Shown: positions 42,899-51,405 of the stretch, piece by piece
Position numbering within the stretch: the stretch's first letter is position 1
How the letters are laid out: each line of letters starts with the position of its first letter
Source: an uncultured Mollicutes bacterium
GTDB taxonomy: Bacteria; Bacillota_I; Bacilli_A; Acholeplasmatales; Anaeroplasmataceae
Direction of reading: 5' to 3'
Length of the DNA: 63,822 nt
Assembly (NCBI GenBank): GCA_900540705.1
Contig: UQGR01000005.1
Span: forward strand, 1-63,822
Notes under the pieces: model-generated
Told to the model about the DNA's origin: nothing
Databases searched by the model: none
Seen by the model: only the letters and a program-made list of their open reading frames with translations
Made by a program: the position numbers and the translations under genes

Positions 42899-42936
42899 AA
42901 AAAAACAAGACTATCTATGGTTTATAAATAGTCTTG
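42899..42936 (-). terminator. Terminator between the endonuclease and kinase-like genes
   Basis: CAAGACTAT (42906-42914) pairs with ATAGTCTTG (42928-42936), and the minus strand continues in seven T. It splits the cluster into an upstream peptide/secreted-protein unit and a downstream kinase-PqqD-peptidase-exporter unit. Confidence 0.85.
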
Positions 42937-42953
42937 GTTCAAGCTTACTTCTT

Positions 42954-45041
42954 CTATTCTAAGGAAGCTATAATGTTCTTTAAAAGTAGCTCTTCTGCCT
43001 CTGTTATGGTTGTAGAATCCAGATAGTCATTTGCTACCTCAATAAAGGATGTATTCACTTCATTGGTGAAATAAACCACTCCATCTATTTCTACATAGAT
43101 GACTGCCTTAAAATGGAATAACTCATGTCCTAAAACATCAGATACAACTAAACCAAATTGGATATATTCTCCATTTGGAGTTACCTTGCCAGTTTCATCT
43201 ACCAAAACGCTTGTATCCTTGAAATCATAGCATAAATTTTGAAAGCCTGTTTCTTGAATTAATTGGATAAATTCAGAAGCACTTCCACCTGAATAGCAAT
43301 CCGCAATAGAGTCAGGCTCTAATTCCTCTGAAGACATAATAATTACACCATAGCTTGAGGCATTAGCAAAAATATTCTTATCAAAGCGTCCTCCAAAACG
43401 TAAACCAGCGCTCGTCATTTTACCAGTTTCATCCACTGTTGCCTTCATAGAAACATCCACATTCAAACTATTGATGCTTGGAGTAGGCGGCACCACAGGT
43501 TTATCTTCAGATACACCTACAGAATAAGAGGATAAGACCGCACGTGGAGTTGAACCGCAGAATATAACGACAAAATGTCCATCCTTTGGCTCTAATAGGC
43601 TAGCAGATATAGAAGCAGGCCATGAGGAAGACTGATGAGTGACAACACTATAGGTGTTTGTCCCTATCTCATTAAATAATACATAATATTCGGATAAGGT
43701 TCCATATTTATTAGAAATATCTAATTTTACAGATTTAGAATTTTTAACATCAAATTTTTGTTCTAACACGACTCCTGTCACAGAGGAAAGACCATATTTG
43801 GCATCTACTGTAGTGATAGGGGAAGCACTTTTTCCATTAGAACCGATTCTCAATTCTGAGTCAAACACTCCATAATTAGAAAAATAGAATGGTTTATCAT
43901 TAATACTGCCATTGAAATCCTTTCCATAGGCTCCTGAATTGCTGAGACCATGATTTGCAAAATCAACGGTTACAGCATTAGATAAGACAGGATTATCTGG
44001 GTCATCTGGGTCAACAGGAGTTGTAGGCTTTTCAAGCTCTGCAATAGTTTCTATTGCCTTTTCTAATTGACTATAATTAGTAACAAGCTTTTTCTCATTG
44101 TAGTTTAAAGCATCATAGGCGTTCTTCGCTGCTAAAACGATAGATTTATGATCTAAAGTGACAACACCTGGAATTTGGGCAATTAATTCAATTGCCTGCG
44201 TTACCTTATTTTGATCTACTTCCTGATTGGAATAAGGATTTGGCCATGCTAAATCTACATATTCTGGATGGTCTATATAAGGATTTCTATTGTGCTGCCA
44301 ATCTTCATAAATGACATTATTACGATAAATTTCAGCATCACTTACTGGATCCTCATAATGCCATTTTAGTAAGGTTTGTAAATTACCAAAACGACCATTT
44401 CCTGTTTTAGAAATGCTTGTATGTGCATCATTGACCAACTTCAAATTATATGGAGCAGTAAACCCATATCGAGTTGCCATATAAAACATCATACGTGCTA
44501 CATCGCCCTTGACCTCATCCCGAGGCTCAAATGTATCACTCGTCCAACGATTCCCATAAGAATCTGACTTTACACCACTAACACCATCTAACTCACCAAA
44601 ATCAGAGTTACTTCTGCTGGAATTGATACTGTTGAGCGTTGGTCTTAAATGGTGAGCATCACTATATGGATCCCAGCTTTCTGTTCCAAAGCCATGAGAT
44701 TTTGCCCATACATGCTCCTTATTCCATGATCCGCTAGATAGAGATTGACCTGTATATAAACAGATAATTCTTCCATTGTTGTTTGGATCTGGGTCAGTTT
44801 GAGCTAAAACCGTATTATTGGTAGAATAGCTATGCTTATTATAATTTTTAGAAATAATAACAGATAAATCTCTTCTAAAATCTTCATCTGTTTTATTCAA
44901 ATCCAATGAATCATAGTACCCTGCTGGAATTTCTCTTGTTAAATATTTTGTATTATAGGCCGCATTAACCTTTGGTGTGCACACCAAAAATAAACATAAA
45001 ACAAAAGAAAACGCAAGTAAAGTTTTCCATATTTTTTTCAT
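42954..45041 (-). CDS. Secreted endonuclease I with additional C-terminal domain
   Basis: A 695-aa secreted protein. It has a signal peptide (MKKIWKTLLAFSFVLCLFLV, cleaved around NAA), then an endonuclease I/NucM-like His-Me finger domain with WNKEHVWAKSHG, DAHHLRPTLNSIN and RDEVKGDVARMMFYMATRYG. The middle is a linker and a beta-sandwich-like region. The last 150 residues form a domain shared with the protein at 45267-47519, with the segments RFGGRFDKNIFANASSYGV, FHFKAVIYVEIDGVVYF and LLLKNIIASLE. It should cut DNA outside the cell. A peptide gene and a terminator-like hairpin lie immediately upstream. Confidence 0.87.
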   Translation of the reverse strand: MKKIWKTLLAFSFVLCLFLVCTPKVNAAYNTKYLTREIPAGYYDSLDLNKTDEDFRRDLSVIISKNYNKHSYSTNNTVLAQTDPDPNNNGRIICLYTGQSLSSGSWNKEHVWAKSHGFGTESWDPYSDAHHLRPTLNSINSSRSNSDFGELDGVSGVKSDSYGNRWTSDTFEPRDEVKGDVARMMFYMATRYGFTAPYNLKLVNDAHTSISKTGNGRFGNLQTLLKWHYEDPVSDAEIYRNNVIYEDWQHNRNPYIDHPEYVDLAWPNPYSNQEVDQNKVTQAIELIAQIPGVVTLDHKSIVLAAKNAYDALNYNEKKLVTNYSQLEKAIETIAELEKPTTPVDPDDPDNPVLSNAVTVDFANHGLSNSGAYGKDFNGSINDKPFYFSNYGVFDSELRIGSNGKSASPITTVDAKYGLSSVTGVVLEQKFDVKNSKSVKLDISNKYGTLSEYYVLFNEIGTNTYSVVTHQSSSWPASISASLLEPKDGHFVVIFCGSTPRAVLSSYSVGVSEDKPVVPPTPSINSLNVDVSMKATVDETGKMTSAGLRFGGRFDKNIFANASSYGVIIMSSEELEPDSIADCYSGGSASEFIQLIQETGFQNLCYDFKDTSVLVDETGKVTPNGEYIQFGLVVSDVLGHELFHFKAVIYVEIDGVVYFTNEVNTSFIEVANDYLDSTTITEAEELLLKNIIASLE

Positions 45042-45064
45042 AATTTAACACACTCCTTTTCAAG

Positions 45065-45101
45065 CAAAAACAGGCATTATAGCCCTATAAGCTACAATGC
45101 C
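45065..45101 (-). terminator. Terminator-like hairpin between peptide A1 and the endonuclease gene
   Basis: GGCATTATAGC (45073-45083) and GCTACAATGCC (45091-45101) form an almost perfect 11-bp stem, followed on the minus strand by TGTTTTTGC. The T run is short, so partial readthrough seems likely, giving more peptide than nuclease transcript. Confidence 0.65.
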
Positions 45102-45113
45102 ATATTTCTCTTA

Positions 45114-45254
45114 TTATTTAAATAGCCAACTGAAGAAATCTCCCTTGTGGTCGCCACCCCAATCACTACCAATTGAGCTTAAACCAGATGCAGCAATCAC
45201 ATCCTCAATTTCTACTTTCTCTTCCTCTAAAACTGGTGTAACATAAGTTTTCAT
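45114..45254 (-). CDS. Peptide precursor A1 (46 aa, RiPP-like)
   Basis: A short gene with a strong ribosome site (AAGGAGGG, 6 bases before the ATG at 45254). The 46-residue peptide starts MKTYVTPVL and shares residues 10-24, EEEKVEIEDVIAASG, with the peptide at 47550-47666. The part after G24 is different, starting LSSIGSDWGGDHKGDFF and ending in an aromatic/basic tail. A constant leader and a variable core are the hallmark of RiPP precursors. PqqD, a peptidase, a kinase-like protein and an exporter are encoded downstream. It lies 12 bases after the upstream secreted-protein gene and 72 bases before the endonuclease gene. Confidence 0.8.
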   Translation of the reverse strand: MKTYVTPVLEEEKVEIEDVIAASGLSSIGSDWGGDHKGDFFSWLFK

Positions 45255-45266
45255 ATTTTTCCCTCC

Positions 45267-47519
45267 TTAAGCTTCCTTTGAAATAATATTTTGTAAAACC
45301 TTTAATTGTTCTTCTGTTAGAATTACTTCTGTATTTTCTGGATTCTTATGATCCTCAATATATCTAGAAGCCTGTTGTGCAACAGATTTTATCTTGCTGA
45401 CTCCTAAATAAAGAACACCATCATATTCCATATAGATTACAGCGGTAAAGTAGGTTTTATAATGACCTTCCATATCAGTCATCACCCACGCAAACTGATA
45501 GCCATCCTCTAATAAAGCACCATTTGGACAAGCCATCTTTTTAACACCTGCATGAGCAGCAATAAACTCATCAGCTGTTGCATATTCCGTTTTACCTGCA
45601 ACAAATCCAGCAAAAGTAGCGTTATCTATTGCCATTACACCATAGGAGGCAGTTTCATTATAAGAGTTTAAGGAAATCTTAGCTCCAAATCTGAAATCTA
45701 CATCCACTGGCATAAAGTTACTATCATATAAAGCCTTAAGACTTGATTTTGTTTCTGTATGAGTAAAGGATGAAATCAAATTATCATTAATAACATAGGA
45801 AGAATCATCCATAAATTGAATAGTGGTATTATTAAAGTTACATAGGCTTCCTGTAACGGTAATCTTATCTCCTTCAAAAAGTGGACCATTTAGTTTAGAA
45901 TTATAGACAGATATTGTCGTCTCTGAGGTCAAATCCTTTAATGTAAACTGAATAGATTTTTCATTTAGCTTCTCGACACTTGAAACAATACCCATACAAC
46001 TAAACTTATAGCTTGTCTTTGTTGTACCAGCTAAAGCGGCAATTTCATTTGCTTGGTCCACCGTAATATTCTCTGGAACCTCGTAAACTGCATTGAATAC
46101 CGTCAAGTTACTTACTTCAAATGCCTCTCCTGGAGCGTAGGTCTTAGTACCATCATTCCAGCCAACTAAATTAGTATACTTATAAGCTGTCATCTCCAAA
46201 TCAGCAACTGTAGGAAGATTGCCTGTTAAAGCTACACCTTCTAGTTCTGACAAAGTTACGCCTTTGCCTTCTTTAAATACACCTTTTCCTGCATTAAATC
46301 TAACACTATATCTAGCAAAGGATTCATCATATGTATATTGAATGGTAATTGCAGATGCCTTCGCAAGAGCAGTACCACTCACTTTAATATAGAAGAAAGT
46401 ATGTTCTACTCCATCTGGTACAGTATAAACAGAATTATCCGCTGTTAAGGTAGTTCCTGTTAAATCTGTCACATTTTCAATCACACTATTAGAAGTATAA
46501 ATTTCTACCTCACCTATTAAATTATCTAGTTTAATAGAGGAAATATTACCTTTTACGGTTGAACCATTATATAAATACCCTGCTGCCTTTTGGAATTGAA
46601 TCATATCAGATTGTACCATCACCTGGTAAGTCGTATAAGAGAATTCATTTTTGGTGTTATCCTCATTCATTAAAATATGACTACCATTGTAGGAGGCGTA
46701 GCTTGTCCCACCAGTAACTGGCTTAAAGTTATCTGTAGTGATAGATGCATAATTGTATGGATCAATATCCCAGCCAGCATATAATGTCATAGCTCCGGTA
46801 GCAACCTCTACTTCAAAGTCAAATAAATTTTCACAAGTGGATTCTTTATACCAGCCTTTAAAAATAAATCCGTCTTTTTCAGGAGTAGCAGGTTCTGAAA
46901 TTTTTTCATTTTCTTTCACCTGAGAAACCTTAGGCTCTGTTCCATTTTGTGCATCAAAAGTTATATCATAGTAGGTAGCACTTGTATCAACCATACTATA
47001 GGTTATAGTTAGACTGGTTAAATAGCATGCACCAGTAACGGTTGTGCCATCAAAATAAAAATAATTATATCCATCCTCTACAGCTAAATCAATAGAATGG
47101 TCCTTAGTCGTAGAAGCATTTGTAACTTTCTTGGAACTTGTGGTAGCCATAGCATCTTTGGCAAAATAGAGAGTTGGGGAGTTTTTCCCACTAGCTGTCC
47201 ATGTCATTGAAACATTGGTTATTGCACCTGGTAAGGCAACTGTATTCTTGATATACGTTCCTTTTCCCTTATTCATTTGAATACCCTGAGCATTTTTATA
47301 TACACCATATGCTTCTACTGGAATATCAACATTCTGCTCCTCAAAGTCACTAACACTATAGGTATGCGTAAACTTTGTTGTATAGCTTGTTGTGATTTCA
47401 GTGAAATTAGTGATGGTAATATCAAAGCTCTTAGAAGTTACAGCCGCATTTATCCCTATTGTAGCGCCCACTGTAAGAAGTCCTAAAAATACTAAAATCG
47501 TTGTGAATACTCTTTTCAT
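45267..47519 (-). CDS. Secreted modular protein with B-repeat and OB-fold-like domains
   Basis: A 750-aa secreted protein with a signal peptide (about 25 residues, ending INAAV). Around residue 185 is an InlB-type B-repeat (ITFDAQNGTEP...GFIFKGWYKES...LYAGWD). Beta-sandwich-type segments and an OB-fold-like module follow (FSCMGIVSSVEKLNEKSIQF, then VTGSLCNF). The last 150 residues (VDFRFGAKISLNSYNETASY, FTAVIYMEYDGVLYL, LKVLQNIISKEA) match the C-terminal domain of the endonuclease at 42954. Similar modules occur in the broken gene at 49-52 kb. It has no sorting motif and probably acts outside the cell; the function is unknown. Confidence 0.8.
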   Translation of the reverse strand: MKRVFTTILVFLGLLTVGATIGINAAVTSKSFDITITNFTEITTSYTTKFTHTYSVSDFEEQNVDIPVEAYGVYKNAQGIQMNKGKGTYIKNTVALPGAITNVSMTWTASGKNSPTLYFAKDAMATTSSKKVTNASTTKDHSIDLAVEDGYNYFYFDGTTVTGACYLTSLTITYSMVDTSATYYDITFDAQNGTEPKVSQVKENEKISEPATPEKDGFIFKGWYKESTCENLFDFEVEVATGAMTLYAGWDIDPYNYASITTDNFKPVTGGTSYASYNGSHILMNEDNTKNEFSYTTYQVMVQSDMIQFQKAAGYLYNGSTVKGNISSIKLDNLIGEVEIYTSNSVIENVTDLTGTTLTADNSVYTVPDGVEHTFFYIKVSGTALAKASAITIQYTYDESFARYSVRFNAGKGVFKEGKGVTLSELEGVALTGNLPTVADLEMTAYKYTNLVGWNDGTKTYAPGEAFEVSNLTVFNAVYEVPENITVDQANEIAALAGTTKTSYKFSCMGIVSSVEKLNEKSIQFTLKDLTSETTISVYNSKLNGPLFEGDKITVTGSLCNFNNTTIQFMDDSSYVINDNLISSFTHTETKSSLKALYDSNFMPVDVDFRFGAKISLNSYNETASYGVMAIDNATFAGFVAGKTEYATADEFIAAHAGVKKMACPNGALLEDGYQFAWVMTDMEGHYKTYFTAVIYMEYDGVLYLGVSKIKSVAQQASRYIEDHKNPENTEVILTEEQLKVLQNIISKEA

Positions 47520-47549
47520 TTTCTTTCCCTTTCTTACTTTCTTAGTTTA

Positions 47550-47666
47550 TCAAGTCCACGGCAACCAGCCTGTGTCACCTCCACCAGAAATACCAGAGCT
47601 TGCTATTACATCTTCAATTTCTACTTTTTCTTCTTCTAAATTAGGTTGGCAATACTCCTTTTTCAT
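47550..47666 (-). CDS. Peptide precursor A2 (38 aa, RiPP-like)
   Basis: A 38-codon gene starting at an ATG at 47666 (GGAGAG seven bases upstream) and ending in TGA at 47550. The peptide begins MKKEYCQPNL, then EEEKVEIEDVIASSG (residues 11-25), which differs from the A1 leader at one position. The remaining 13 residues, ISGGGDTGWLPWT, differ from A1. Nucleotide similarity is also high through the leader codons, so the two genes are paralogues. It is the first gene after a strong promoter and lies 30 bases upstream of the secreted modular protein gene. Confidence 0.8.
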   Translation of the reverse strand: MKKEYCQPNLEEEKVEIEDVIASSGISGGGDTGWLPWT

Positions 47667-47720
47667 AGTCAGACTCTCCAAACAAAATATTTTTTAAAAA
47701 AATAATTTACTTACCATATA

Positions 47721-47749
47721 ATTATATACTAGATAGTATATAGTTTCAA
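47721..47749 (-). promoter_or_regulatory. Promoter of the peptide operon with a perfect operator-like dyad
   Basis: On the minus strand TTGAAA (complement of 47744-47749), 17 bases, TATAAT (complement of 47721-47726). The spacer holds the dyad TATATACTA-GA-TAGTATATA (47723-47742), nine base pairs per arm without a mismatch. A dimeric repressor binding there would block RNA polymerase. No regulator gene is encoded in the cluster itself. Confidence 0.75.
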
Positions 47750-47806
47750 TGGTTTGAAAATCTTTTCATCAAAAAAATTTGTTTTCTAACAAAAAAAGAA
47801 GAAATC

Positions 47807-48910
47807 TTATTTTTTTAATTGCTTAATTCCTATTTGTTCCTGCTCTTTTCTTTCTTTTTCAACCTTTTTTTTGTTTGAAAAAAGAATTTTTAAAAGATTA
47901 GGTAATTTAAAGATTGTCAAGTAAAAGAAACGATGTAAAAATAGGATAGGATAAAATAACCAGCATTTAGATAATCTTGGATAAATTCTCTTTCTATGCT
48001 CCTTATTAAATAAAAATAAAGTCTCTAATAAAAACTTGAATTTTGATTGATTTGAAAACAAGAAAAACTGATAGGATACTGTAGCCTTAGAGACATCCTC
48101 ATTTTTGGCATGAACTCCCTTCTTCATCATAGCATCAATTAACTTTTTTCCTCCTCTCAAATCATAATGCTTGATAAATGATTGTTGAGTAATGATATGA
48201 ATAGCTCCATGAACAGAATGATGAAGCTGTTCTAAATTTAACTTTTTCACTTCTTCCTCAAGTTCCGCATCTAGTTCCCATTTTTGACACATATGAAAGA
48301 AATCTAAAATATAGCGAATTCCTTCTCCTGTTGCTAGATGCTTATTCAAATGAGCTAAACAATAAAGATAATGAAATGTATGGTCCATCTCATATAAGTA
48401 AGAGTTCTGTTGGGTAGCATGCTCAAATACGTTTTCAAAATAGGTATAAAAAATATCCTGCTCCTCAAACAAGGAGAGATGAAGCTCAACAACCAATTGC
48501 TCATAAAGATATTCTGTATGATGTCCACATTCCTCTATAAATTGAAATCCTTGTTCTTTTAAAAGCTTTTGGGCAAAAGAATACTCCTCTGGACAAACTA
48601 CTACATCGATATCTCCTCTTAAACGAAGAGCCTCATCAGGATAGAGCTTTGATAAAACGGCTCCCTTAATAAAAAGGTGCTTTATTTGATGAGAAACGAA
48701 TAAGGATGAAATCTTCTCCTCAAGATGATGAAATTTTTCCTGCATCAAGGTGCACCCCAAATAAACCTGTTCAAAAGGCTGTCCATAGACAAAATATAAA
48801 TATCCTGCTAAGGACTGCTGATTCATTTTTTTGATTTCTTCAGAAACAGATCCAGTAAAAGAATAGGTCTTATTTTGATAATACGCTTGAAGAATTTGTA
48901 AAATATTCAT
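47807..48910 (-). CDS. Nucleotidyltransferase-fold protein (NTP_transf_5 type)
   Basis: A 367-aa protein of the uncharacterised nucleotidyltransferase group that accompanies many RiPP and lasso-peptide loci. The core motif is HLFIKGAVLSKLYPDEALRLRGDIDVVVCPEEY, with the DxD pair DIDVVV typical of the polymerase-beta fold, followed by VELHLSLFEE and YLYCLAHLNKHL. The C-terminal 60 residues are very basic. The role is not known; it may attach a nucleotide to, or otherwise prime, the peptide. It is the first gene of the minus-strand cluster, upstream of the A2 promoter. Confidence 0.8.
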   Translation of the reverse strand: MNILQILQAYYQNKTYSFTGSVSEEIKKMNQQSLAGYLYFVYGQPFEQVYLGCTLMQEKFHHLEEKISSLFVSHQIKHLFIKGAVLSKLYPDEALRLRGDIDVVVCPEEYSFAQKLLKEQGFQFIEECGHHTEYLYEQLVVELHLSLFEEQDIFYTYFENVFEHATQQNSYLYEMDHTFHYLYCLAHLNKHLATGEGIRYILDFFHMCQKWELDAELEEEVKKLNLEQLHHSVHGAIHIITQQSFIKHYDLRGGKKLIDAMMKKGVHAKNEDVSKATVSYQFFLFSNQSKFKFLLETLFLFNKEHRKRIYPRLSKCWLFYPILFLHRFFYLTIFKLPNLLKILFSNKKKVEKERKEQEQIGIKQLKK

Positions 48911-49067
48911 TTTAAAACCTCCAATTCTACCTTATATTATAGCATAAAAAAAATTTTATCATTGTTTTTGTCGATAAGAATTGAAAAAAGTTTAATTTCA
49001 TATTAAAATTTTAATGAAATAAATGAGAGAGGAGCGTATTATTCTATAATATAATACCATTTTGCTT

Positions 49068-49856
49068 ATGAAGACATTAAAAAAATTTTTATTGTGCACA
49101 TTGGCTTTCTTAGTACTACTACCTGCCATAGGGTGTGGAACTGCAGAATCAGAGCCTACATTTCATGTTTCTGAAGAAATCATTCTAACAACAAATCAAA
49201 ATATTGACTGGTCTCAATACGTTGAAATAAAAGTCGGCAATGACGCTATAGATTTGAGTCAAGCTGTGATTGTTTTAACTGCGGGAGACGATACGAAAAG
49301 CGGAAAATGTACTTATGAAATTACCTATGAAATTCATGGACAGACCTATAAACAAAGCTTTGAGGTAACCTATCAATATCCAAGTGTACCTGTTCCTGAG
49401 CCAGTATTTAAAATCACGAAGGATATTGTTTTGGCAAGTGATCAACAAATTGATTGGAGTCAATATATAACAATCACCTTAGGGGATAAGACGATAGATT
49501 TAAATCAGGCAGAAATTAAATTAGTTTCTGGAGATTCTTCAAAAGATGGCAACTGCACCTATGAAGTTTCCTATTTATCCAAAAAGGAGACCTTCCAAGT
49601 AACCTTCCAATACAAAAAAGAAAGTGAACCTGTGATTAGCATTGCTAAAAATATCACTTTAACTAGCAATCAAAACATTGTATGGGGCAATTATATAGCT
49701 ATTACTGTAGATGGGGAACTCATGGATTTAAGCTCTGCTATAATTACTTTACTATCTGGAGATTCCTCTCAAAATGGAACCTGTACCTACGAAATTGCCT
49801 ATGAATATCAGGAAAAAACCTACAAGAAAAATTTTGAGGTTACCTTTAAATATTAG
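49068..49856 (+). CDS. Lipoprotein fragment with three repeats (5' part of a broken gene)
   Basis: A segment of about 263 aa with a lipoprotein signal (lipobox AIGCG) and three tandem repeats of about 70 residues, each with the pattern T-x-x-I-x-W-x-x-Y, D-L-x-x-A and C-T-Y-E-(I/V). The frame ends at TAG (49,854-49,856) and then continues without interruption in the same frame into the next segment. The best ribosome-site-like sequence, GAGAGGAG, lies more than 30 bases before the ATG, which is too far. The gene probably encoded a large surface lipoprotein. An ATG at 49068 is used; a TTG at 49062 is possible. Confidence 0.7.
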   Translation: MKTLKKFLLCTLAFLVLLPAIGCGTAESEPTFHVSEEIILTTNQNIDWSQYVEIKVGNDAIDLSQAVIVLTAGDDTKSGKCTYEITYEIHGQTYKQSFEVTYQYPSVPVPEPVFKITKDIVLASDQQIDWSQYITITLGDKTIDLNQAEIKLVSGDSSKDGNCTYEVSYLSKKETFQVTFQYKKESEPVISIAKNITLTSNQNIVWGNYIAITVDGELMDLSSAIITLLSGDSSQNGTCTYEIAYEYQEKTYKKNFEVTFKY

Positions 49857-49910
49857 GCTCAGTCTACCTTAACCGCCAAGCAAAGACTGCAGTGGCAAAA
49901 AGCCATTGGA

Positions 49911-51371
49911 ATGAATTACCAAAATGTGACCGTGTTGGATGGGATTTTAAGCCAAACCTTCTATTGTAGTGAAAGTATGATCCGTTGTGATTATACAGTA
50001 TCTGACAATGAGCTGAGTACTTATTTGAAAAAAACAAATAATGGCTATGAGATTTATAAGGATGGAGCTTGGACTCAGGCAACCGCTTCTGAAATTGAAC
50101 AATATGGACTATCCTTTAATTTTAAAGCCATAGACGTCTCTAAACTAAGCTACGATGAGTCCCTTGCTTCCTTTGTCTATTCAAGTACAGATTTAAACTT
50201 CTGTCCCCTATACCAAGCTTTAGAGGGAACCTTTGATCATTCCATCTTCTGTTTGGATGATGCAGGGTATATCAGCTATATTGGACTTCATCATGAGGAA
50301 ACCTATGAACAGCTTGTTCTTACTGAATTTGGAAAAACCAATCCAGGAACCCCTTCTGTTAATCCACCTGTTGTAGACCCTACTCCTGATTTTACATTAG
50401 GTGATATCCAAAATATGACGCTAAACTCAACAGTTGAGGTATCTGGCATTGTTGTTGGAAAAACCACAAGAGGAATACTGCTTAAGGATGTCTTAGCTGA
50501 GGAATATGTATTTGTTTATAAGAATTCAGCTGTGGATGCTGCAATAGGAGATTTAGTTGCAGTCGCTGGAACTGTTACAGAATTTGGTGGTGCAAAGCAA
50601 ATTTCTAATCCAAGCATAGAGGTTACATCCCACAATGAAGCTTTTACATTTCATCCTGCCTCATTAGCTGGAAGCGATATAACAGCCTATGCAAATGACA
50701 TTGTTGTCGGATTACAGGCGTCCATCACTGGAACACTACAAATTAGTGGAAATTACTATAATTTTTCTGTGAAGGACACTTCTGTTTTAGTATCCATCTC
50801 TTATCCAACCCAAAGCCTATCTGAATATAACAATAAAGAAATCACCATTGAGGGTTACTTAATTTATGTATCAGGCAGTAGTAAAAAATATGCCAATTTG
50901 GTTTTAGTCAATGTGACAGAGGAAGGTACAGTAACACCTCCAACAACTGAAACTTTAACTGAGGAACAAAAGACGATATGGACTCAGGCCATGTCATTGG
51001 ATTATAGCAATTACACCTTAAACGACTCAGTCAAATCAAGTACTCAAAGTATTAACGAAAATCTAATCCATTCTACCTCCTTTGATGAGAATGGATATGT
51101 CGTTCTAAACTATTATAAAAAAGAAAATTCAAGTCTCTACATCTATACATTTACTGGCTGGGCTTTAACAACTTCTAATCCTTTACTCACCATTGAATTC
51201 CAGCTTTTAAAAAATCTATCTTTAGAGGATATAACCTATCAAACAGAAACGAATCGGTATATAATTTCTACCACTAAGCTAGCGCTAGCAAGCTTAATTC
51301 CTGGCTGGAAAAGCTACTCTGCTTCTTCTATCTTTGTTGAAATAATGACGGAAGAGCACCTCAATCATTAG
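49911..51371 (+). CDS. Middle part of the broken secreted-protein gene
   Basis: Reading straight on from the TAG at 49,854, the same frame gives AQSTLTAKQRLQWQKAIGMN and then the 486-aa stretch listed here. It has no ribosome site of its own. It contains LTEEQKTIWTQAMSLDYSNYTL (a module start that recurs at the head of the other segments) and OB-fold-like regions (VVGKTTRGILLKDV, VAVAGTVTEFGGAKQISNPS). At its end (51,346-51,365) the family-like reading passes to another frame, so this segment is very likely part of one ancestral gene from 49,062 to 52,536. Confidence 0.6.
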   Translation: MNYQNVTVLDGILSQTFYCSESMIRCDYTVSDNELSTYLKKTNNGYEIYKDGAWTQATASEIEQYGLSFNFKAIDVSKLSYDESLASFVYSSTDLNFCPLYQALEGTFDHSIFCLDDAGYISYIGLHHEETYEQLVLTEFGKTNPGTPSVNPPVVDPTPDFTLGDIQNMTLNSTVEVSGIVVGKTTRGILLKDVLAEEYVFVYKNSAVDAAIGDLVAVAGTVTEFGGAKQISNPSIEVTSHNEAFTFHPASLAGSDITAYANDIVVGLQASITGTLQISGNYYNFSVKDTSVLVSISYPTQSLSEYNNKEITIEGYLIYVSGSSKKYANLVLVNVTEEGTVTPPTTETLTEEQKTIWTQAMSLDYSNYTLNDSVKSSTQSINENLIHSTSFDENGYVVLNYYKKENSSLYIYTFTGWALTTSNPLLTIEFQLLKNLSLEDITYQTETNRYIISTTKLALASLIPGWKSYSASSIFVEIMTEEHLNH

Positions 51372-51405
51372 TGCAGTTGGCATAATCACTAGAAATGACG
51401 CCCAG

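Noticed and set aside
47723..47742. Dyad as a terminator of the nucleotidyltransferase transcript
   Set aside because: The stem is AT-only without a T run in the right position, and it lies exactly between -35 and -10 elements, so an operator fits better.
39851..48910. Lasso peptide cluster
   Set aside because: HPr-kinase-like, PqqD and NTP_transf_5 proteins occur there, but the asparagine-synthetase-like cyclase and the transglutaminase-type protease are absent.
49854..49856. TAG read through as an amino acid (recoded amber) in the repeat lipoprotein
   Set aside because: The same gene has a frameshift further on, the first ATG lacks a proper ribosome site, and other genes in the window end normally. 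Decay or sequencing error is simpler than recoding.
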